Both the position numbers and the translations under genes were made by a program. Below are positions 8,161 to 16,034 of a DNA stretch of 64,000 nt, one piece after another. The stretch lies in NCBI RefSeq assembly GCF_019429625.1, contig NZ_JAHXRW010000014.1, positions 19,243 to 83,242 on the forward strand. Reading direction: 5' to 3'. Positions within the stretch are counted from its first letter, which is position 1. The number at the start of each line of letters is the position of its first letter. Below the pieces are notes generated by a model that was not told the origin of the DNA, searched no databases, and saw only the letters and a list, made by a program, of their open reading frames with translations. The stretch is from Celeribacter sp. PS-C1 (GTDB lineage: Bacteria; Pseudomonadota; Alphaproteobacteria; Rhodobacterales; Rhodobacteraceae).

Positions 8161-8474
8161 GATCTGCGTCCTTTCGAACTCGCACGCTGTCTCGGCTTCG
8201 AACGTTTTTCTAATTCATCCAGAGACGCGATCTCTGGGGACGGAAACAGGCGCGAAAACTCTTCCAGCGCATCGAGCGCCTCGGCCAAAGCAAGAAGGCT
8301 CGCGAAGGAGATCTCGCCTGTCCGTTCGAAACGCTTCAATGTCCCAAGCGCCACACCAGAGCGTTCGGACAACTCCGCCTGCGTCAGATCAAGTGCCATA
8401 CGACGCCCACGCGCCGCATCTCGCACTCGCTCTTGAATTTCCGTTGCGGTCTCTAGAATTGGAATCAAAGCCAA
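8157..8474 (-). CDS. hipB: HipB-like XRE antitoxin
   Basis: 105 residues with an XRE helix-turn-helix at about 15-70 (RRMALDLTQAELSERSGVAL, then GTLKRFERTGEISFASLLAL) and a basic C-terminal tail. It binds and neutralises HipA and normally represses its own promoter. It is first in the two-gene operon and coupled to hipA by ATGA. The upstream AT-rich region and the inverted repeats beyond it are the likely autoregulatory operator. Confidence 0.85.
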   Translation of the reverse strand: MALIPILETATEIQERVRDAARGRRMALDLTQAELSERSGVALGTLKRFERTGEISFASLLALAEALDALEEFSRLFPSPEIASLDELEKRSKPRQRASSKGRRS

Positions 8475-9150
8475 TCTCCACGAAGAGATAACATAATGCC
8501 CCTTATACTACGAAAATCACACATAAGGACAAAATATTAACCCTTAAAGTATAAACCGACGTTGCGGAACGTTGACAGACCTTTACATAGCGGCGCGCGA
8601 CGTAAACGTTTCAGGCACGAACGGAAACATTCGAGGCCTAAATGTAAAGGTCAGACACTTGCTTCGTCACGCAGATGCAACATCTGAGAACGCGCCAAAC
8701 CCCTTATTTCATGGACGTTTGGAGACCGACGTTTACATGACGTTGACAGAAAGGGCTGTTTTGCGAGTTTTTCGCACGACGGGGGTATAACGAGCGAAAC
8801 GAAATTCGGTTGCTCGCGAACCGGTTGCTGTCAACGCTGGATGACCTCACAGGCTCCATTTGGTTTCTACATTGCGCATTTCGATCCTTCGAAGATGAAC
8901 TCCTAAGGGCAAGTGGTGACGGATGAGCGAGAGCGAAACGACCGCTCCAAGATCGAAAGGGTGGAGCAAAAAGGAGCGGCTGGCGATCATTCTTCGATCC
9001 ATTCTCCGGCACAACCCTCCACCTCTTCCCACAATCTGCAGATGATCTGTTGCATCGAGGCGCCACTGACCGATACTTTGGCCGCGACATCGTATTTCAT
9101 ACAAATCACCAAAGGCGCATTACGGCGCTCAAAACAGGCATTTGGAAGAC
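8475..9150. other. Non-coding region between hipBA and the hsd operon
   Basis: It carries the divergent promoters of hipBA (minus) and hsdM (plus). The part at 8540-8750 contains many related AT-rich words (ACGTAAACGTT, GACGTTTACAT, GACCTTTACAT). A 40-codon ATG frame at 8923-9045 (starting MSESETTAPRSKGW) is possible but has no strong ribosome site. I see no other gene. Confidence 0.55.
8578..8652. promoter_or_regulatory. 11-bp inverted repeat upstream of hipBA/hsdM
   Basis: GACCTTTACAT (8578-8588) and ATGTAAAGGTC (8642-8652) are exact reverse complements about 53 bases apart. Between and beyond them are related words: GACGTAAACGTTT (8599-8611) and GACGTTTACATGACGTT (8728-8744). They may be sites of a DNA-looping repressor such as HipB, or part of a structured RNA. 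Confidence 0.4.
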
Positions 9151-10701
9151 ATGACGGAAGAGCAGAAGAAATCTCTGGAGCGCAAACTCTGGAGCATTGC
9201 GAATGAGTTGCGTGGGCGGATGGATGCGGATGAGTTTCGCGACTACATCCTCGGCTTCATCTTCTACAAATACCTCTCCGAGCGTCTGAACCTCTATGCC
9301 GACGACGCGCTCAAGCACGACGGGCTGAAGTTCGCCGCATTGGACGACACCAAAGACGCTGAAATTCTCGCTGCCGTCGAAGACGCCTGTCTCGAGGCGC
9401 TCGGCTACTTCCTCAAACCGTCCGAGCTTTTCTCCGCCATCGCCACCAAAGGCGCGCAGCCTGGTCAGTTCATCCTCGAAGACCTCACCCAGATTCTGAA
9501 CAACATCCAGAAATCGACGATGGGCACCGAGTCCGAGGACGATTTCGACAACCTGTTCGAAGACCTCGACCTCACCTCCACCAAACTCGGGCGCACGGTC
9601 GAGGCGCGCAATACACTCATTGGCAAGGTGCTCGGTCACCTCGATAGCATCGACTTCGAGATTTCGAATTCCAACTCCGACGTGCTCGGCGATGCCTATG
9701 AATATCTGATCGGGCAGTTCGCCTCTGGCGCGGGTAAAAAGGCTGGCGAGTTTTACACGCCGCAGCAGGTCTCGACCATTCTCGCGCGCATCGTGACCAC
9801 CGGCAGAGACCGCCTGCGCTCTGTCTATGATCCCACCTGTGGCTCCGGCTCTTTGTTGCTGCGCGTCTCTCGCGAGGTCTCGCACGTTGGCGACTTCTTT
9901 GGACAGGAGATGAACCGCACGACTTACAACCTCGCGCGGATGAACATGATTCTGCACGGGGTCCACTACCGCAACTTCGACATCAAACAGGACGACACGC
10001 TCGAACATCCGCAACACGACGGGCAAAAGTTCGAGGCCATCGTCGCCAACCCGCCCTTCTCGGCGAAATGGTCCGCGAACAAGCTGTTCGAGTCGGATGA
10101 CCGTTTTTCAGAATTCGGGAAACTCGCACCGAGCTCCAAGGCCGACTTCGCTTTCGTGCAGCACATGCTGCATCACCTCGACGAGGACGGCACAATGGCT
10201 GTGGTGCTGCCGCATGGCGTTCTGTTCCGTGGCGGGGCGGAGGGCGCGATCCGGCAGTTCATTGTCGAGAGCAAGAACTGGCTCGATGCGATCATCGGCC
10301 TTCCGGCCAACATCTTCTACGGCACGTCCATTCCGACCTGTATCCTCGTGTTCAAGAAATGCCGTGAGGCCGATGACGTGTTGTTCATCGATGCATCAAG
10401 CTGTTTCGAGAAGGGAAAGAACCAGAACAACCTGCGGGACGAGGACGTGGACCGCATCGTCACCACCTACCGCACGCGGACCGAGGAAGAGCGGTTCTCG
10501 CACAAAGCCACGCGCGCGGAGATCGCTGAGAACGATCACAATCTCAACATTCCGCGCTACGTCGACACGTTCGAGCCAGAGCCGGAAGTTGACCTGTCTG
10601 TGGTCACGGCCAACCTCAAACGGATCGAGACAGAGATGGGCGACATCGACGAGGTTATTCGCGGGTTCTGCGCGGAACTCGGCCTGGAGGCTCCGGTATG
10701 A
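9151..10701 (+). CDS. hsdM: Type I restriction-modification methyltransferase HsdM
   Basis: 516 residues. The N-terminal HsdM bundle (MTEEQKKSLERKLWSIANEL) precedes an N6-adenine methylase domain: S-adenosylmethionine motif I YDPTCGSGSLLLRV (about residue 226) and catalytic motif IV NPPF (about 300). With HsdS it methylates adenine in a bipartite target and, with HsdR, forms the restriction complex. I prefer the ATG at 9151 over the TTG at 9142, because family members begin at this Met and GGAAG lies just upstream. It is first of a four-gene operon; its stop overlaps the next gene in ATGA. Confidence 0.95.
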   Translation: MTEEQKKSLERKLWSIANELRGRMDADEFRDYILGFIFYKYLSERLNLYADDALKHDGLKFAALDDTKDAEILAAVEDACLEALGYFLKPSELFSAIATKGAQPGQFILEDLTQILNNIQKSTMGTESEDDFDNLFEDLDLTSTKLGRTVEARNTLIGKVLGHLDSIDFEISNSNSDVLGDAYEYLIGQFASGAGKKAGEFYTPQQVSTILARIVTTGRDRLRSVYDPTCGSGSLLLRVSREVSHVGDFFGQEMNRTTYNLARMNMILHGVHYRNFDIKQDDTLEHPQHDGQKFEAIVANPPFSAKWSANKLFESDDRFSEFGKLAPSSKADFAFVQHMLHHLDEDGTMAVVLPHGVLFRGGAEGAIRQFIVESKNWLDAIIGLPANIFYGTSIPTCILVFKKCREADDVLFIDASSCFEKGKNQNNLRDEDVDRIVTTYRTRTEEERFSHKATRAEIAENDHNLNIPRYVDTFEPEPEVDLSVVTANLKRIETEMGDIDEVIRGFCAELGLEAPV

Positions 10702-11636
10702 GCAAGCAATACAAACGCATCATGTTGGGACGCAAATCGGTTCATGCTGCTGAAGGCATTGCTGGTAATTACATCGGTGCGGGCTTTCTGCCTGAGATCG
10801 ATCTGAGCGACAAACTCCCGGACGAATGGCGCGTCTTCAACAAAGCTATGATCCCCGTCTTTCTCGCAGAAAACCCAGGCAAATCCAAAGTCGCGGCCGG
10901 TCTCGCCTGTGGCATGTTGCATACGATCTGCAAGGGGATGAAAAAGGGCGACGTGGTGATGACGCCGGATCAGGACGGGAATTACCACTTTGGTGAGATT
11001 ACAGGTGATTACTACTACGACTCAGGCGCACCACTCCCTCATAAACGTCCGGTCCATTGGTTCGACACGGTGGTGCATCGCAATGACCTGAGTGACCCAC
11101 TCCAATACTCGATTGGTTCAATCGGCACGGTCAGCTCGGTCGAGAAGCACCAAGACGAAATCGAGGCAATCATCGGGAACCGGAAAGCTCCGGTTTTGAT
11201 GGTTGCGGATGAGACGATTGAGGACCCGTCGGTCTTCGCGCTCGAGAAGCACCTCGAAGACTTCCTCGTCGCCAACTGGCCGAATACACCGCTCGGGCGG
11301 ACGCATGACATTTATACTGTGGACGGTGAAATCGTCGGACAGCAGTTTCCCTCTGACACCGGTCCCATCGACATTCTGGCGATTAGCAAAGACGGGAGCG
11401 AACTGCTTATCGTCGAGCTCAAGAAAGGCCGTGCGAGCGATAGCGTTGTTGGACAAATCCAACGTTACATGGGTTACGTCCTCTCGGAGCTCGCGGAAAA
11501 CACCCAGACCGTGCGCGGCGCGATTATCGCGCTCGACAATGACAAACGGATCGAACACGCGCTCCGCGTCGCCCCCAACATTGACTTCTATCGCTACCAG
11601 ATCCGGTTCGATCTTGAGAAGGTGACAGGCGCATGA
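10698..11636 (+). CDS. NucS/DUF91-like PD-(D/E)xK nuclease inside the hsd operon
   Basis: 312 residues. The C-terminal half (about 195-305) has a NucS-like nuclease core: ALEKHLEDFLVANW, then TGPIDILAI with the metal-binding Asp, LLIVELKKGRASDSV with the E-x-K pair, and GQIQRYMGYV. The N-terminal half contains a small beta domain (GDVVMTPDQDGNYHFGEITG, then PLPHKRPVHWF) that resembles PUA/EVE-like or Mrr-associated recognition modules; this is inference. It overlaps hsdM and hsdS by ATGA/GTGA-type four-base overlaps, so it is made together with the R-M enzyme. It could be an accessory restriction nuclease sensing modified DNA. It is not a standard hsd subunit. Confidence 0.75.
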   Translation: MSKQYKRIMLGRKSVHAAEGIAGNYIGAGFLPEIDLSDKLPDEWRVFNKAMIPVFLAENPGKSKVAAGLACGMLHTICKGMKKGDVVMTPDQDGNYHFGEITGDYYYDSGAPLPHKRPVHWFDTVVHRNDLSDPLQYSIGSIGTVSSVEKHQDEIEAIIGNRKAPVLMVADETIEDPSVFALEKHLEDFLVANWPNTPLGRTHDIYTVDGEIVGQQFPSDTGPIDILAISKDGSELLIVELKKGRASDSVVGQIQRYMGYVLSELAENTQTVRGAIIALDNDKRIEHALRVAPNIDFYRYQIRFDLEKVTGA

Positions 11637-12823
11637 GCGGAGGAAAGGCTTTGGAGCCGAAGCTACGATTTCCGGAGTTTGAGGGAAATTGGGAAGCAAC
11701 AAAATTTGGCGAATTAATCGACATAGCAAATGGACAGGTTGATCCGAAAGTCGAACCCTATGCGTCCATGCCACACATTGCGCCAGACAACATTGAAAGT
11801 CGGACAGGCAAACTGAAAAATGTGCGGTCGGCTTGCGAAGATGGCGTAATCTCCGGAAAATATGAGTTCGACGAAAAAGCTTTGGTTTATTCAAAAATCC
11901 GCCCGAACCTCAGCAAGGTCGCCAAACCTGGCTACCGCGGAATCTGCAGTGCTGACATGTATCCGATTTGGGCGAAGGCAGACAGATCAGACACCGGCTT
12001 CTTGTTTCATCTTATGCTTGGCGAGAAATTTGTCTCCGATGCCATAGCCGTTTCGATGAGAACGGGCCTTCCAAAGATTAATCGTCCGGATCTGAACGCA
12101 ATTCGCACTCACGTTCCGAAAACTATTCCAGAACAACAAAAAATCGCCGCCTTTCTCGATGCGGCGTCGAAGAAGATCGCGCTGTTGACAGAGAAGCGGG
12201 ACGGGCTTGTGGCGTATAAGCGCGGGGTGATGCAGCGGCTGTTCTCCGGCGCGCTGCGCTTCACCCGCCCCGACGGCTCTGCTTTTCCGGATTGGGAATA
12301 TTTCAGCTTAGACGATCTTGAAGCCCAAGGAAATGTCGAGCTTGGTCGCGGTCAAGTTATCTCAAAGGCGGACCTGCGCGCACATCCAGGAAACTATCCC
12401 GTATATTCATCTTCTGGCGTCGATGATGGAGAATTCGGACGCTATGGAAAGTGGATGTTTGATGAAGAGCTCATCACTTGGTCCATTGACGGTGGCGGTC
12501 GTTTTTTCCATCGAAAGTGTGGGAAATTTTCAATAACAAACGTCTCAGGTTTTCTTCGGATATTAAACTCGGAGCCAAACTATGGATACCTATACTCAGC
12601 ACTTTCATTTCTTCATCAACGTCTTGTCTTTGATTACCAGCTCAAAGCTCACCCGAGTGTAATAAGAAAGTTGTATAAGAGGATTCCGATCCCACACCCC
12701 GACGAACAAACCAAAATTGCCGAAGCCCTTTCCGCTCTCGACGCCAAAATCGACGCGGTGAGCGCCGAAAATTCCCAGATGGAGACCTTCAAGAAAGGCC
12801 TCCTGCAAAAGATGTTCGTTTAA
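11633..12823 (+). CDS. hsdS: Type I restriction specificity subunit HsdS
   Basis: 396 residues with two target-recognition domains, about 15-170 and 215-345. Each is followed by the conserved helical spacer, seen as PEQQKIAAFLDAASKKIALL and DEQTKIAEALSALDAKIDAV. Each TRD recognises one half of the split DNA target. The two TRDs are more AT-rich than the spacers and neighbours, as expected for parts exchanged by recombination. The start overlaps the preceding nuclease gene by four bases. Target sequence cannot be predicted by eye. Confidence 0.92.
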   Translation: MSGGKALEPKLRFPEFEGNWEATKFGELIDIANGQVDPKVEPYASMPHIAPDNIESRTGKLKNVRSACEDGVISGKYEFDEKALVYSKIRPNLSKVAKPGYRGICSADMYPIWAKADRSDTGFLFHLMLGEKFVSDAIAVSMRTGLPKINRPDLNAIRTHVPKTIPEQQKIAAFLDAASKKIALLTEKRDGLVAYKRGVMQRLFSGALRFTRPDGSAFPDWEYFSLDDLEAQGNVELGRGQVISKADLRAHPGNYPVYSSSGVDDGEFGRYGKWMFDEELITWSIDGGGRFFHRKCGKFSITNVSGFLRILNSEPNYGYLYSALSFLHQRLVFDYQLKAHPSVIRKLYKRIPIPHPDEQTKIAEALSALDAKIDAVSAENSQMETFKKGLLQKMFV

Positions 12824-12841
12824 GAGTTCTAAAGGAAGTCC

Positions 12842-15727
12842 ATGTCCATTCAGTCCGAAGCGCAGCTTGAGAAAGAACTGATCCAGCGGCTCACGGGGCT
12901 TGGCTGGGTCGAGGTGTCGGTGCCGGATGTCGCGACGCTCCACTCCAATCTCAAGGCGCAGTTGGAGGCGCATAACGGGCTGACCTTCTCCGATGAAGAG
13001 TTCAAGCGCATCCTGAACCGTCTCGAAAAAGGCTCTGTGTTCGACAAGGCCAAGGCACTGCGCGACCGCATGGTGCTTCACCGTGATGACGGGACGGTCA
13101 CGCATATCGAGTTTTTCAACAAAGAGGAGTGGTGCAAGAACCGCTATCAGGTCACGAGCCAGGTGACGGTCGAAGGGAGCTACAAGACCCGCTACGACGT
13201 GACGCTGCTCGTGAACGGGTTGCCACTTATTCAGATTGAGTTGAAGCGCCGAGGCCTCGGCCTCAAGGAAGCATTCAACCAGATCAACCGCTATCAGCGG
13301 CACAGCTTCTGGGCGGGATCGGCGCTGTTTCAATACGTCCAGATTTTCGTGATCTCGAACGGCGAGAACACGAAATACTACGCGAACAACCGCAATCAGA
13401 GTTTCAAGCAGACGTTCTACTGGGCAAAAGAGAACAACGACACGATCCAGCCGCTCGAGAAATTCGCGGACGCGTTTCTGGAGAAGTGTTTCGTCTCCAA
13501 GATGATCGCGAAATACATCGTGCTGCATGAGGGCGACAAGATCCCGATGATCTTGCGCCCGTATCAGTATTACGCGGTGGAGGCGATTGTGGACCGCGTG
13601 CAGAAGGGTCGAAAGAACGGCTATATCTGGCACACGACCGGATCGGGGAAGACGCTGACCTCGTTCAAGGCGAGCCAGATCATTGTCGAGAACCCGAAGG
13701 TGGCAAAGGTGGTCTTTGTCGTGGACCGCGCCGATCTCGATTACCAGACCACGAAAGAGTTCAACGCCTTCTCCGAAGGGTCGGTGGACGGCACGGACAA
13801 CACGAACAATCTTGTGAAGCAGCTCGCCGAACCGAAGGTGAAGTTGGTCGTGACGACGATCCAGAAGCTGAACACCGCGATCACCCGCGAACGTCACGAC
13901 GCGGCGATGGCGTTGATCAAGGACGAGCGCGTGGTGTTCGTGTTCGACGAATGCCACCGCAGCCAGTTTGGCGAGACGCACAAGAATATCGTGAACGCGT
14001 TCTCAAAGGCGCAGATGTTAGGGTTCACCGGCACGCCGATCCTGGCAGAGAACGCGGTGGGTAAGAAGACGACGACCGATCTGTTCGGCGAGTGCCTGCA
14101 TAAATACGTCATCACGGATGCAATCCGCGATGAGAACGTGCTCCGGTTCTCCGTCGAGTATTGGGGTCGTCTGAAGAAAAAAGACGGGTCGCTTTTGACC
14201 GACGAGGAAGTCGGCGGGATCGATCTCAAGGAGTTCTTCGAGAGTGATCAACGTGTCGAAGGCGTCGTCGATTGGGTGATCGAGAACCACAAGTCGAAGA
14301 CGCATGATCGGGACTTTTCGGCGATCATGTGCTGCAGCTCTGTCGATGCGTTGACGAAGACGTATGAGGCGTTCGCGAAACGCAAGGCCGAGGGTGCGCA
14401 CGATCTCAGAGTGGCGACGATTTTCACGTTTCAGGCCAATGAGGAGGATCAGGACGCGGATGGCCTGATCGGTGAGCCGGATGTGACGGGCGGACCTGTG
14501 AATGCGCAAACGATGCATAGCAGAGACAAGCTGGGAGGCTTCGTAGACGACTACAACACGATGTTTGGCACCAACCAGTCGGTGAAAGACGGAAAGGCCT
14601 TCTACGCCTACTACAAGGCCGTGGCGAAGCGGATGAAATGGCGTGACAAGAAGGACTTCGTGCCGGAGAAAGGCATCGATATCCTGCTCGTCGTTAACAT
14701 GTTCCTGACGGGGTTCGACGCGAAGACCTGCAACACGCTCTACGTCGACAAGAACCTCAAATACCACGGGCTGATCCAGGCATTCTCACGGACCAATCGC
14801 ATCCTCGGACAGAAGAAGTCGCAGGGGAATATTGTCTGCTTCCGGAACCTGAAGACGAAGGTCGACGAGGCGATCGCGCTGTTCTCGAACAAGGACGCGA
14901 ATGATAAGATCCTGATCGAGCCCTATCAAGTCTATGTGGACCACTTCAACGAGGCCGTGAGAGCGCTTCTGGACGTCGCGGAGACGCCCGGAGCAGTAGA
15001 CCGACTGGAAAGCGAAGAATACACTCTGGCGTTCGTCCAGGCGTTCAGAGAGCTCATGCGCATCCGCAATGTGCTGACGACGTTCGCCGAGTTCAGCGAT
15101 GATGATCTCTCGATGGAGGAGCAGAGGTTCGAGAAATACAAGAGCAAGTATCTCGACATCTATGACCAGCTAAAATCAGACCGCGACGGTCAACCGAAAG
15201 CCTCGATCATAGACGAGGTGGATTTCGAACTCGAACTGATCCGGCGCGACAAGATCAACGTGGCTTATATCCTCGCCCTACTCGCCTCCATTGGCGACGA
15301 AGAGGACGATGAGGCCGGGCGAGCCACAGCGGATGCGAAGAAGAAAGCGGTGCTCGATCTTCTCGGATCGGAGGCGCGCCTTCGCAGCAAGCGGGAGCTG
15401 ATCGAAGAGTTCATTGCTTCGTATCTGACGACGCGCCGCGGAGGTGATGAGACGCGAGACGCGTTCAACGAATTCTGGGACGAGAAACGCGAGCAGGCCT
15501 TCAAAGACCTTTGCGCAGAAGAAGGTCTCGATCCTGACGGGTTTGCGAAACTGATGCAATCTTACCAGTTCACCCAGAAAGAACCGCTTGCCGACGACGT
15601 TCTGCCTGTCCTGAAGAAGCCTGTCGGCATTCTACAGCGGAAGTCCGTGATCTCTCGAATTGTGGAACGGCTGAAGGGTTTCATCGAGACATTCGATGAG
15701 AATATGGGGGATGTGGAGGGGTTATAA
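12842..15727 (+). CDS. hsdR: Type I restriction endonuclease subunit HsdR
   Basis: 961 residues. The N-terminal nuclease domain shows YDVTLLVNGLPLIQIELKRR with the Asp and E-x-K catalytic residues (about 118-135). A superfamily 2 translocase follows: Walker A TTGSGKTLTSF (about 264), DECHRSQFGE (about 369), FTGTPI, and motif VI QAFSRTNRI. The C-terminal helical part (700-961) binds the methylase core. It translocates unmethylated DNA and cuts at a distance. It lies 18 bases after hsdS, in the same operon. All catalytic motifs look intact. Confidence 0.95.
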   Translation: MSIQSEAQLEKELIQRLTGLGWVEVSVPDVATLHSNLKAQLEAHNGLTFSDEEFKRILNRLEKGSVFDKAKALRDRMVLHRDDGTVTHIEFFNKEEWCKNRYQVTSQVTVEGSYKTRYDVTLLVNGLPLIQIELKRRGLGLKEAFNQINRYQRHSFWAGSALFQYVQIFVISNGENTKYYANNRNQSFKQTFYWAKENNDTIQPLEKFADAFLEKCFVSKMIAKYIVLHEGDKIPMILRPYQYYAVEAIVDRVQKGRKNGYIWHTTGSGKTLTSFKASQIIVENPKVAKVVFVVDRADLDYQTTKEFNAFSEGSVDGTDNTNNLVKQLAEPKVKLVVTTIQKLNTAITRERHDAAMALIKDERVVFVFDECHRSQFGETHKNIVNAFSKAQMLGFTGTPILAENAVGKKTTTDLFGECLHKYVITDAIRDENVLRFSVEYWGRLKKKDGSLLTDEEVGGIDLKEFFESDQRVEGVVDWVIENHKSKTHDRDFSAIMCCSSVDALTKTYEAFAKRKAEGAHDLRVATIFTFQANEEDQDADGLIGEPDVTGGPVNAQTMHSRDKLGGFVDDYNTMFGTNQSVKDGKAFYAYYKAVAKRMKWRDKKDFVPEKGIDILLVVNMFLTGFDAKTCNTLYVDKNLKYHGLIQAFSRTNRILGQKKSQGNIVCFRNLKTKVDEAIALFSNKDANDKILIEPYQVYVDHFNEAVRALLDVAETPGAVDRLESEEYTLAFVQAFRELMRIRNVLTTFAEFSDDDLSMEEQRFEKYKSKYLDIYDQLKSDRDGQPKASIIDEVDFELELIRRDKINVAYILALLASIGDEEDDEAGRATADAKKKAVLDLLGSEARLRSKRELIEEFIASYLTTRRGGDETRDAFNEFWDEKREQAFKDLCAEEGLDPDGFAKLMQSYQFTQKEPLADDVLPVLKKPVGILQRKSVISRIVERLKGFIETFDENMGDVEGL

Positions 15728-16034
15728 AGAATTGGTCAACGCGATCTTCTCGTATTTCAGTTTGCGAAGGCGGGGCGATGCCAGAACAAGCCGAGGAGGC
15801 TTCCAAACGAAATTCATTTACGGTGACGATAGCGGATCGCGAACTGAAGGAGTCTCCTTCAACAATCGTCGCATTTCCTTTCCGCGGCCACACTCTTTGA
15901 TATCATGACGACATTATTCACATTCAGCTTGTATTGAAGTCAGCAATTTGAAAGCCTCTCTTCTAGACAGACCAAAAATCAGATTCCGAACCATTCTCTG
16001 CGGAACTAAACATTTTTGAAAATTTCGAGTTAGA
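15728..16034. other. Gap between hsdR and the five-gene operon
   Basis: No gene recognised. A 17-bp palindrome is present (15845-15861). The 3' half is AT-rich and probably holds the promoter of the following operon. Confidence 0.5.
15845..15861. promoter_or_regulatory. 17-bp palindrome TGAAGGAG-T-CTCCTTCA
   Basis: Exact 8-bp arms around a single T, about 170 bases upstream of the helicase gene. The short single-base centre suits a dimeric DNA-binding repressor better than an RNA hairpin. No T-run follows, so it is not a terminator. Confidence 0.4.

Noticed and set aside
8572..8790. 72-codon frame before hsdM
   Set aside because: It runs through the inverted-repeat cluster and has no ribosome site.
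9106..10026. 306-codon minus-strand frame opposite hsdM
   Set aside because: Shadow; Val/Glu-rich antisense of the methylase.
12605..13981. 458-codon minus-strand frame opposite hsdR
   Set aside because: Shadow of hsdR, no domain.
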